NCBI GenBank assembly: GCA_009733575.1 | Contig: ML769506.1 | Coordinates: 62,001-126,000 of the forward strand | Direction: 5' to 3' | Source: Gymnopus androsaceus JB14 | Taxonomy: Eukaryota > Basidiomycota > Agaricomycetes > Agaricales > Omphalotaceae | Length of the DNA: 64,000 nucleotides | Part shown: positions 23,855-34,430 of the stretch, in pieces | How positions within the stretch are numbered: position 1 is the first letter of the stretch | Layout: every line of letters begins with the position of its first letter | Notes under the pieces: generated by a model | Told to the model about the DNA's origin: nothing | Database searches by the model: none | What the model saw: only the letters and a program-made list of their open reading frames with translations | Position numbers and translations under genes: made by a program

Positions 23855-24965
23855 TCAGAAGCTCAAATTTAGGTGAAGAACATTCTAGGAGGCAGTGGTG
23901 AGCAACTTTTCAGAAATATTAACAAGAACATACCTCGCACTCCACCCAGTCCTTGACGGCGATTTCAAACTCAAGTGCCCAAGCGGATAACCGTAAAGTA
24001 ATGGAAACACCATCGCGTTCGCATTTGTAGCATTGCCTGGTAGCTCGCTCAAGCGCCCTATGTAGAAGCACCGGATCTGTGAATGCTGCTGAGCCGGGGC
24101 TCTTCCAGTATTGATAGGCCACATCTTTGAGAAATTCGAGCCACCATTGCGGAGCCTGGACACAACGAATGTTGTCTTCCTCCCCTGGCTCTCCACCGCA
24201 TACCGTTACATTTACATCAGACCACAGAAATCATTGATACAATTATCCGAATGCCCTTGAGCTTTGAAAACTTGCGGGTCGAAATGAGGATCGAAGGGTA
24301 GATCCTCGTCAAGCCAGATAAATCCATCTAAAACCTGTTCAACGAAGGAGTGAATAACTTCTCTGGCATTCCGCTGATATTCCTGAAGCATAGAAAGATC
24401 CCAGGCAGAGATATCTTTGAGCTCGTCACCATAAGCACTCGGTTGTTTATTGAGCACCGACCGCTTTGCTGCTTCCAGGCAAACCTCCTTCCAACGAAAT
24501 CGAACACCAAGAGCGTAGATACGATGTGGCTCTTTTTCCATAGGTGAAGATACCAACAGGGCATCTACCGCGCGACCCGAGAACATCTCTGATTCTAAAC
24601 AATATTTTTGAGCGGCCTCCAATACCGTCGAAATATGTTTGAATGTAGTGACCATCATCCCGTTTTGGGGATCTTCAGTTTGGAACGTCGGAAGCTTTCC
24701 AGGATAGCATAATAAAAGAAGATCGCGAATAAGGTCGCTATACTCCTCTACGACAGCTACTGGGAAGACCGTCCTTGTACTCTTCGGGCTGAGCATTTTC
24801 GAAAAGATGGCTGAAGAAAGATCCCTCTGAGTAGGATAGAAACGGGAGATACACGTGAAAGTCATAGAGATCCTTGGTGCGAAGAACAATAGAATCCCTC
24901 TGGGTGTGTCTCGAGGGATCCGGGTGGAATGGGGGTAGCGCGTTAGTTATTATTTGAGACGCCAT
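23855..24965 (-). CDS. BTB/POZ-domain protein, frameshifted
   Basis: Minus strand; pieces 24965 to about 24763, about 24762-24213, about 24212-23934 and 23884-23855. The N-terminal BTB region is clear: DSIVLRTKDLYDFHVYLPFL, then the conserved DGLP-VAVVEEYSDLIRDLLLLCYPG, which needs one base removed in CCCAGTAGC near 24762. The middle helical part (ISTVLEAAQKYCLESEMF, LGVRFRWKEVCLEAAKRSVL) is standard for the large agaricomycete BTB family. The C-terminal part (APQWWLEFLKDVAYQYW, two CxxC-like pairs) is in a third frame after a second shift near 24200. Probably an adaptor of Cullin-3 type; disruption suggests a pseudogene. Confidence 0.6.
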
Positions 24966-25009
24966 GGCAACTTTGTAGGTTATTCGTGGTAGCTTTGGAT
25001 GGAGGCGAA
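24966..25009. other. 5' flank of the BTB gene
   Basis: Short unique leader between the BTB start codon and the tandem repeat array. Confidence 0.4.
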
Positions 25010-25600
25010 ACGGCTAAGAGAGAGAAAGTCAGATACATGATAATGGTCGTGTAGAATGAAGTACGTACAAGAAATGGACGGCGTGAATAGATGTTGGTGA
25101 TATAGAAGAAAGGCCTTTGTCCTGCGGGCTTCGACCAAGATAGCTCTGGATAGAGGTGAAACGGCTAGTAAGAGAGAAAGTCAGATAAATGATGCTGCTC
25201 GTGTACAATGAAGTACTTACAAGAAATTGACGACGTGAATAGATGTTGGTGGTATAGAAGAAAGGCCTTTGTCCTGCGGGCTTCGACCAAGATAGCTCTG
25301 GATGGAGGTGAAACGGCCAGTAAGAGAGAGAAAGTCAGATACATGATGCTGCTCGTGTAGAATGAAGTACTTACAAGAAATTGACGACGTGAATAGATGT
25401 TGGTGGTATAGAAGAAAGGCCTTTGTCCTGCGGGCTTCGACTAAGATAGCTCTGGATGGAGGTGAAACGGCTGGTAAGAGAGTCAGATACATGATGCTGC
25501 TCATCTAGAATGAAGAATTACAAGAAATGGACGGCGTGAATACCTAAGATGTTCGTGGTATAGAAGAAAGGCCTTTATCCTGTGGGCGTCTATCAACTTT
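25010..25600. repeat. Tandem minisatellite, about 153-bp unit
   Basis: The AAGGCCTTTGTCCTGCGGGC block recurs at about 25110, 25262 and 25416 and in changed form at about 25568, giving a period of 152-154 bases and roughly four units. Each unit also carries AGATAGCTCTGGATGGAGGT and AGATACATGATGCTGCTCGT. The array sits directly upstream of the BTB gene. Confidence 0.85.
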
Positions 25601-26069
25601 GCCTCCACCTTTACTGTAAGCGCTGGCTCGCGTCCATTATGCACCTGTGACTTCCTGTGACTTCATGGCTTATCGAGCATCGCGAGTGAGCGCTTCGCTG
25701 CTTCGAGGGAATGCCGAGAGAGTAGACACGGTCCGACTCTTTGCATAGAGGAAGATGATAGCAGTGCGTCCGATACCCGACCTAGCTCTGATACCAAGCA
25801 AAGCAGTCTCTAATAGGGTAATACCGTCGAAATATGTTCGATTCTAGTGACTGTCCCATCGTGGAATCTATGCATGGTGGAAATAGCTTGGATTGGCCGT
25901 TCTGCCAGGTGCAGTTCTTGCTCGATACACCTACTCATATGGCTTGTCCACCGCGGGATACATGTACGAAGTACGGATGTAAGAAAAAATCGGACAAGGG
26001 TCCTGCTCACGGAAACTGTTAGCCAGTAAATTCATATCTAGTGAATTAGAAGAACACAGAAATATAGAC
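25601..26069. other. Intergenic, no gene seen
   Basis: Contains TACCGTCGAAATATGTT near 25825, a small match to the BTB coding sequence (about 24625), suggesting a fragment of a BTB paralogue. Otherwise featureless. Confidence 0.4.
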
Positions 26070-27280
26070 CTATAATCCCTTGTCCTTCGACTCTGCCTCC
26101 GCCTTACTCAATTTCGTTGAATCCTTCTCCTCCGTCTTTTTCGAATCCCCCTTCCCAACCGTCTTCTTCTCCTTATCATCCTCCTCCAACTCTGCCCTCC
26201 CAATAGTCGCCTTATTATCAACCAACGCATGCAACGCAATAACTGCCCTCAACAAACTACTCAAATACACCACCAACAGCTCATCATTCGTACTCGTCGC
26301 GAAACTCTGTGTCGTATCGGGGTTGGTGAGGTCGGGGAGGAGGTTGAGAGCATCCTGTAGATGATATATGATCTGGTGGTTCACGGGCATAGTACCTGCT
26401 GCGACATCGACAAGGTACTTTTGCACGTCGCTCAGACGTGATTGGAGACCGCGGAGAGAGGATAGTTGTTCGCCGACACGAGTAGCAAGTGTGGTTGTTG
26501 TAGAGTCTTTGATGTCTCGCAAGAGATGCTCGACGCCGATTTCTTCAGCTTCTTCGGCTTCGATTGCGGAGGGACAATGGAGGAAGGTTTTGCGGGTTTC
26601 GGTACCGTCCTGCGAGTAGTTTGGTCAATGTTAACGAGGAAGCATAAGACTGCTCACGTCTTTGATCTCCTCGACGGCAAAGTAGGCATCCGTTGGTATA
26701 CCCACTGTTTCTGGCCGTACGTCTACAATGACCATTATAGGTCTTGCGATGAATCGTTTGAATAGATCGTTAATTTCTTGATCTGAAGCCCTCAGTTTCG
26801 GCCCAGTGTGATACCATCCAATCAATCGTTCCTTTGCTGAGCAACAAAACAAAAGAGTCAATAATCGACATTAAAAATATGATTGAAATACGCACCATTG
26901 ACCTTTTTGAACATTTCATACATGCCTTCGATATAATTGTGGTCCAAGAACCAGGTTTTGCTATCCTTTTCATCCTCCTCGAACGGAATACCAAACGAGT
27001 TGGCAACGTTTATTGTCTTGCCGTTGTCCTGACCCAAAAGTACGCCTATTACCCGCTTATTCGTGTTGCGCGAGACTGCTCGAGCATGATGATCTGCGAC
27101 TGAAAGAAGTACGAGTGGATGGACGACTGGAAGGGTTGAGCTTGAAATCTCGAATATTTATCAAGTCCAAGTCACGTACTGATGGTAGTTGCAGCTAAAA
27201 CTGTCAGCTAATGGTAGATATTAGTACATATTTCTTTAGAGAGAGCGTTGGTTTACCTGTTCAGTTGTTGGTGCGACCAT
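26070..27280 (-). CDS. RPN8: 26S proteasome regulatory subunit RPN8 (PSMD7)
   Basis: Minus-strand exons 27280-27257, 27207-27180, 27126-26896, 26836-26658, 26609-26070; all phases agree, 333 residues. Non-catalytic MPN-domain lid subunit that pairs with RPN11. The domain is read as [60 protein letters not shown] and [15 protein letters not shown]; the JAMM zinc ligands are absent as expected for RPN8. The C-terminal part ([20 protein letters not shown]) is the family hallmark, ending in a Lys/Glu-rich tail. Divergent from fibrillarin. Confidence 0.97.
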
Positions 27281-27449
27281 AATGATTCTGAAGATGAGAG
27301 TTTGTGAGAGACGCGCGTTACGCGTCCTGCGCTTATCTTATCTCGTCAAAGCTCTGATAGCTTTTTCTCACACTGATAAAAATTTGCTTCTGCTCGTTTT
27401 CCTCCAACGTCGACCTACTAACAGGTCTCACTCTTTCAAAAGTAATAAA
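27281..27449. promoter_or_regulatory. Shared divergent promoter RPN8 / fibrillarin
   Basis: 169 bases between the start codons. Contains the GC-rich near-palindromic cluster GACGCGCGTTACGCGTCC near 27312 and no clear TATA box, as usual for housekeeping promoters. Confidence 0.45.
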
Positions 27450-28688
27450 ATGGCATTTGGTATGAAGAAAATAAGCCTTTCATGGTTGGCTATTTGCTAA
27501 CTACTTTTTCCCTTGAAAATTAGGTGCACCTGGAGGTCGCGGTGGATTTGGCGGTGGAAGAGGAAGAGGCGGCGGCGGAGACAGAGGCGGAAGAGGTGGC
27601 TTTGGAGACAGAGGTGGAAGAGGCGGAGGAAGGGGAGGTGGCCGTGGTGCGTTTTTTATTTTCTCAATTTTCTAAATATTAACCGTTGTTTCTAGGCGGA
27701 GGAGTACGCGGTGGAGGAGTTCGAGGTCGAGGCGGAGGACGAGGAGCACCCCGGGGCGGCCGGGGCGCACCGAGAGGTGGTCGTGGTGGAGGCCGAGGCG
27801 GCTCCAACGTCGTCCTCGAACCTCACAGACACGCCGGAATTTTCATCGCAAAAGGCAAAGAATCACTTCTTGTCACTAAAAATCTCGTTCCCGGCGAATC
27901 CGTCTACGGTGAGAAGCGGATATCCATTGAAGGAGGCGTCGAAGGTACGAAGACAGAGTACCGAGTCTGGAATCCTTTCCGTTCCAAGCTTGCTGCGGGC
28001 GTACTTGGAGGTTTAGATGATATCTTTATCGCACCTGGAAAGAAGGTCCTGTATCTTGGTGCTGCAAGTGGTACCAGTGTCAGCCACGTCGCTGATATCG
28101 TAGGACCTGTAGGTCTATTCTTTTTCATGCTGGACTTGTTTGACGCCGTTCATAGGAAGGAATGGTATTTGCTGTCGAATTCTCTCCACGATCTGGCCGT
28201 GATCTCATAAACATGGCTAAAAAACGAACAAATGTTATTCGTACGTCCTTGGTTCTTCTCCATATTCCCAACGATGTCTGATTCCTTCTCCTAGCTATCG
28301 TCGAAGACGCACGAATGCCCAACAAATACCGCATGCTTCTTTCTCAAGTCGATGTCATCTTTGCGGATGTTGCTCAGCCTGACCAAGCGCGTATCGTGAT
28401 CCTCAATGCCGAACACTTTTTAAAAGATGGTGGACATGTGGTTATTTCCATCAAGGCTAGTTGTGTCGACTCGACAATTGCCCCGGATCTAGTGTTTGCT
28501 CGTGAAGTCGAGACACTTCAAAATGAACGGTTCAAGCCTCTCGAGCAGGTACCGTTAGAACCTTATGAGCGTGATCATGCTATGGTATCTGGTATGGTGT
28601 TTATTTGCTGCACGTTACGCTTACGAAGAATGTTCACGTCGGTCGAATAGCGGTATACCAAAGACATAAAGCTAAAAAGAATGCATAG
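27450..28688 (+). CDS. NOP1: Fibrillarin, rRNA 2'-O-methyltransferase
   Basis: Exons 27450-27459 (10 bases), 27524-27646, 27696-28108, 28156-28240, 28295-28591, 28651-28688; all phases agree, 321 residues. Nucleolar methyltransferase of box C/D snoRNPs. Residues about 5-75 are a Gly/Arg-rich GAR domain. The catalytic domain shows [31 protein letters not shown], the AdoMet loop [55 protein letters not shown] and [16 protein letters not shown]. The last 12 codons ([11 protein letters not shown]) come from a small terminal exon; without that intron the frame runs to 28650 with an untypical end. Confidence 0.96.
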
Positions 28689-29739
28689 CTGGAGAGGGTG
28701 TAGAGGGCGCGCTCTGTGTTTTTGTTGTCCATCTATGTTAGCTTGTTGTATATTTTGCTCGTTATTTTCACTATCTATCAACTTTTCACAGGGCTCATCA
28801 TAAAATCTTACTCAGAGCTCGAACACTGTTCAGAGAGTTATACTTTTCTTCACGACTCCATCAATTCACGTTTGGTTTCTTCTTTTCGTTCTCTAACATC
28901 GACAACGACGACTGTGGAATTGGACTCGGAGGAAGAATGTGTCGGACGAAAGGGGGGCAGGAGTACCATCGACAGTGGTACAGTCGTTAGGAATCCGGAT
29001 GTAACCTCCCAGACTGCTTTCCGAACTCGAGTCTGAATCTTCAAGTTTGCCCTTCTTCTATTCCTACAACTAACATGAATGCTTATGAGCATGATGTTCA
29101 AACACTTAGAGACACGCAGGTCAATCAAATACGTTCTATGTAGTACTAATAGAAATGGAAGATGCAGAAAGAAGCGCCAAGTGGGTACCGAATTCTGATC
29201 CGTCTTCAAATCAAAGCAAGTGTACAGCTTGGTCGCTCTGTTTCTCTCGAACATCCACAGGATCTCTACCTTACTTCCCTCTGGATTCCGGCCAGCATTC
29301 CAACACAATAACATCGAGCAGGTGTACATAGTGCGTACGACCACCCAGCGAAGGTCCATTCAGATATAGCTAGTTGAGAAATGATTCAAATCGCTGACTC
29401 TCCTTGGGTGAGTTGTAGTATCCTTCTTTACAAAGCAATTAATCCTCACCGAATTAAAAAGGAATCCGAAAACCTGAAATCGCCCGTGAATACTCTACCC
29501 CAATCTCGCAAATTGAACCGTTTCAATGTTTCAACAACTGGGGACTCGGGCCCAATAAAGCGATGGAAAGCTTTCATACCCAAGATTCTGCGAAGTCGTA
29601 GCTCTTCCAATACACCTTCAGCCTCTCCCGCATCCACGGAGCAAAATCTGATATTACATAGTCTGGAAGTGACTCCCACCACTCCAACTCCCGGAGTTTG
29701 TCCAAATATTTCTGTTTTGAACATTCACAAAGTTGACAT
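28689..29739. other. Intergenic, possible decayed coding remnants
   Basis: Open frames on both strands (plus 29381-29770, minus 28850-29359) lack motifs. The part just before 29740 is continuous with the kinase relic and may be its eroded N-terminal side. No intact gene seen. Confidence 0.4.
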
Positions 29740-30263
29740 GTATATGGCAGGCAAACATACTTGTCACTGATGACTTCCATTGCTGCCTCGCAGACTTTGG
29801 GTTAACTCTAATCATTTCTGATTCTCGAACATTATCCAATGTACAACAAGTACAATCAAAGGCGCCATGCGGTGGATGGCGCCGGAGATCATAAATCCTA
29901 CTAATCAGGCTGCTAGACTGGCCAAAAAGAATCCTTCAAGAGATGTGTATGCTTTTGGGTGTACCATTCTTGAGGTAAGTGATCTTTCCATTCCATTGAA
30001 CTGTGAAGACAAGTCAGGATTAGATTTTAACACTGCAGCTGCCCTTTCATGATACAAAAGCAGACCCAGTGGTACTTTTCAGTGTAGTATCAGGTCAACA
30101 ACCAGCTCGACCTCAGAATGTTTGGTACCCAGATCCCATCTGGGGCCTTACATCTCAATGTTGGGCCCAGAGAGCTGAAAATCGTCCAACTGCTCAAGAA
30201 ATCCATGAATTCTTGCAGACTGATGGAAGCGCAGATTCATTTGCTGCATGGAATGCTAAATAG
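29740..30263 (+). pseudogene. Protein-kinase C-lobe relic (TKL-like)
   Basis: Only subdomains VI-end to XI are recognisable: NILVTDDFHCCLADFGLT (DFG Asp present), a frame change near 29857, then MRWMAPEIINP (APE motif), DVYAFGCTILE, an intron 29975-30038, LPFHDTKADP and CWAQRAENRPTAQEIHEFLQ. The catalytic HRD/HGD loop just upstream is corrupted (VDMYMAGK region) and no ATP-binding lobe was found. This wording matches the tyrosine-kinase-like families expanded in mushrooms. Loss of the N-lobe plus the frame change make it a relic. Confidence 0.75.
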
Positions 30264-31519
30264 CCAAACAATGATTATTCCATCTACCACTACAGAGCAA
30301 AAGCTCTTTATGCATGTAAGACAACTCCCTTCTTCTCATTAAACCTCATTGCTGATGTAAATTCCCCAGATTCCCACTCACCAGATGACCCTAACAAGAT
30401 ATCATTGTCAGCGACTAGTTCCTCACAACACGAGGTACCAGGCGTCACGACTTCTGACTTAGGCAAAAACAAGAATGATGAGGAAAAGAGAAGAAGATGA
30501 TATTGAGAACTAGGAGATATTGATGAGATTGAAGCTAAGGACTAAGCTACAGCTAAAACTACTATATATACTAGTGTACAAGCCCTAGACCCAGAACGCT
30601 ATGCCCTGTACATACTGTAACAATGTGTGAAACTATGAAGTACAACAGTATCAACATCTGTAAGTAATAAGTGATCATACATGTGTATCCAGTACCGAAT
30701 GCAGCATCCTAGCATGAGGTGTGATCGAAGTGATCGAAGGATGATCAAGGATCAAACGATCATACAAGATTGTACATGTGTCCGATGAACTATAAAGAAT
30801 GAAACATAAGTAAACAACACAGCCACACACCTAAACGAGCACATGCTTAAGTAAGCGCTGAGATATACGGAGACAAATAGAAGAAACAGATAAGTAATAG
30901 TCCATGTGGCATGAGATAAGACAAAGTGTTTGTAACAATCATTTTACAAGGGTGAGATTCTTAATATTCAGATAGAAATGGGAAATGGTGGCAGGCAGAA
31001 AAAGCAGATGGAACAGTTGGAAGTATGTCTCAAATTTCATACATCCTATTAATTTTGTTTATATTTCCATTTGCAGTTGTGCCATCAAACTTTCTGAAGA
31101 TTATAGAATAACGAATCATGATACTTAATAGGAATAATCAAAGTGACTGCAGAAAGTCTTTCACAGAAATCAAAATCAATTAATTGATCAATTTTTTGTT
31201 GAAGATTCTGCATTACTTACACAGCTAAATAGTTGCAGAACTCACTGTTTGCTGCAGAATTTGATTATATTTACTGGTAAGTGGCAGTACAGTATCACTT
31301 TGAGCCAACCTCAAAATCAATGCTGTTAACAAATGATTATAATACTTTACAAGCTACAGTTATAAGCAAAGAGGTACAGGTACCAGTAGCTGGTTTCAGC
31401 ACAGTCTTACCTTAACATGTAAATTAATATGTATGTATCTGTACCTGGCATCTGCATGTGTCATTAACCTCCAGATGCGGAAAACCTATGGGTTTTCAAT
31501 TAATGTATCTCTGCATATT
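30264..31519. other. AT-rich intergenic region
   Basis: About 1.25 kb between the kinase relic and the NLR 3' end. Overlapping short words such as TGATCGAAG and GATCATACA recur near 30675-30780. No gene or element ends seen. Confidence 0.5.
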
Positions 31520-34430
31520 TCAGCACTCTGCTGAGCTCTGATTCCCAAATTTAGCTCCATGGGCCAAAAGGAGCTGGATGATAGCTTCATTTCCTTTGGA
31601 GGCTGCTGCTTGGAGAGCATTTCTATGATCTCCTCCCTGAGCATTCACATCAGCTCTATGGATCAAAAGGAGCTGAACAATAGCTTCATTTTCTATGGAG
31701 GCTGCTGCTTGGAGAGCATTTCCATATTTTCCTCCCTGTGCATTCACTTCAGATCCATAGGTCAAAAGAAGCTTGACAATGGCTTCATTTCCATTGGATA
31801 CTGCTAAATAGAGAACATTTCCTAATACTCCTTGAGCATTCACATTGGCTCCATTGTTCAAAAGGAGCTTGACAATTGATTTATTCCCATTGCATACTGC
31901 TGCATAGAGAGCATTTCCATATTTGCCTCCTTGAACATTCACATCAGCTCCATTGTTCAAAAGGAGCTGGACAATGGCTTCATTTCCATTGAAAGCTGCT
32001 ACTTGGAGAGCATTTCCATATTTTCCTCCCTGAGCATTCACATCAGCTCCATAGGTCAAAAAGAGCTTGACAATGGTTTCATTTCCCTTGGATGCTGCTG
32101 CATAGAGAGCATTTCCATTAAATATTCCCTTTGGAGCATTCACATCAGCTTCATGGGCCAAAAGCAAGTGAGCAATGGCTTTATTTCCCTTGGATGCTGC
32201 TGCTTGGAGGGCATTTTCATCAAAGCCTCCTTTTGGAGCATTCACATCAGCCCCATTGATCAAAAGGAGCTTGACAATGGCTTCATTTCCATTGAATGCT
32301 GCTGCATACAGAGCATTTCCATATGCTCCTACTGGAGCATTCACATCAGCTCCGTTGTTCAAAAGGAGTTGGACAATGGATTCATTTCCTTTGGATACTG
32401 CTGCATAGAGAGCATTTTCATCAAAGAGTCCTTTTGGAGGATTTACATCAGCTCCATGGGTCAAAAGGAGATGCACAATGGCTTCATTTTCATTAAAAGC
32501 TGCTGCATAGAGAACAGTTCCATATTTGCCTCCTTGAGCATTTACATCAGCTCCGTTGTTCAAAAGGAGCTGCACAACAGCTTCATTTCCATTAGAAGCT
32601 GCTGCTTGGAGAGCATTTCCATAATATCCTCCTTGAGCATTTACATCAGCTCCATTGGTCAAAAGGAGCTGAATAATAGCTTCATTTCCGTTAGAAGCTG
32701 CTGTTTGGAGAGCATTTCCATAATATTCTCCTTGAGCATTTACATCAGCTCCATTGGTCAAAAGGAGATGCACAATGGCTTCATTTTCATTAAAAGCTGC
32801 TGCATAGAGAACAGTTCCATATTTGCCTCCTTGAGCATTTACATCAGCTCCGTTGTTCAAAAGGAGCTGCACAACAGCTTCATTTCCATTAGAAGCTGCT
32901 GCTTGGAGAGCATTTCCATAATATCCTCCTTGAGTATTTACATCAGCTCCATTGGTCAAAAGGAGCTGAATAATAGCTTCATTTCCATCAGAAGCTGCTG
33001 TTTGGAGAGCATTTCCATAATATCCTCCTTGAGCATTTACATCAGCTCCATTGGTCAAAAGGAGCTGAACAATAGCTTCCTTTCCATCAGAAGCTGCTGC
33101 TTGGAGAGCATTTCCAAAATATCCTTCTTGAGCATTTACATCAGCTCCATTGGTCAAAAGGAGCTGAACAATAGCTTCATTTCCATTAGAAGCTGCTGCT
33201 TGGAGAGCATTTCCATAATATTCTACTGGTGCATTTACATCAGCTCCATTGGTCAAAAGGAGCTGGACAATGGCTTCATTTCCATTGAAAGCTGCTACTT
33301 GGAGAGCATTTCCATATTTTCCTCCCTGAGCATTCACATCAGCTCCATTGGTCAAAAGGAGCTGAATAATAGCTTCATTTCCGTTAGAAGCTGCTGTTTG
33401 GAGAGCATTTCCATAATATCCTCCTTGAGCATTTACATCAGCTCCATTGGTCAAAAGGAGCTGAATAATAGCTTCATTTCCATTAGAAGCTGCTGCTTGG
33501 AGAGCATTTCCATATTTTTCTACTGGTGCATTTACATCAGCTCCATTGGTCAAAAGGAGCTGAACAATAGCTTCATTTCCATTAGAAGCTGCTGCTTGGA
33601 GAGCATTTCCATAATATCCTCCTTGAGCATTTACATCAGCTCCATTGGTCAAAAGGAGCTGAACAATAGCTTCATTTACATTAGAAGCTGCTGCTTGGAG
33701 AGCATTTCCATAATACCCTCCTTGAGCATTTACATCAGCCCCATTGGTCAAAAAGAGCTGGGTCATGGCTTCTTTACCAGTGGCAGCTGCTACTTGGAGA
33801 GCATTTCCGAAATAACCTCCCTGAGCATTTACATCAGCCCCATTGCTCATAAGAAGCTGAACAATTGCTTCTTCAGCCTGGAAAATTGCTGCATGGAGGG
33901 AACCTCCATATTGGACTCCCTGAGCATCTATATCAGCTCCATTGGTCAACAGGAGATGGATCATGGCTTCATTTCCATTACGTACTGCTGCATAGAGAGC
34001 ATTTCCCAATACTCCCTCTTGAGCATTCACATTGGCTCCATTTTTCAAAAGGAGCTGGGCAATGGCTTGATTTCCTTTGAATGCTGCTGCTTGGAGTGCA
34101 TTTCCGTGATATTTTAGATGAGCATTCACATTAGCTCCATGCAACAGAAGGAGCTGGACAATGGCTTCATTTCCTTTGGATGCTGCTGCATAGAGAGCAC
34201 TTCCGTGATATTTTAAATGAACATTCACATCAGCTCCATGGAACAAAAGGAGCTGGACAATGGCTTCATTTCCTTTGGATGCTGCTGCATAGAGAGCATT
34301 TCCATATTGGCCTCCCTGAGCATTAAGATCAGCTCCATGGAATAAAAGCAGTTGGACAATGGCTTCATTGGCATGGACAACTGCTGCTTGGAGGGCATTT
34401 CCATAGGTTCCTTCATTTTTATTAATGTCA
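31520..34430. repeat. 99-bp tandem repeat array coding ankyrin repeats
   Basis: The ankyrin part is also a DNA minisatellite: words such as CATCAGCTCCATTGGTCAAA and GCTTGGAGAGCATTTCCATA recur every 99 bases, many units being almost identical. A three-unit block is duplicated next to itself (about 32430-32720 and 32730-33020). Two units have an extra codon. Confidence 0.9.

Noticed and set aside
31931..34117. 728-codon open frame on the plus strand through the ankyrin array
   Set aside because: It is the antisense shadow of the 99-base coding repeats; period divisible by three keeps it open, and it has no start context, introns or known motif.
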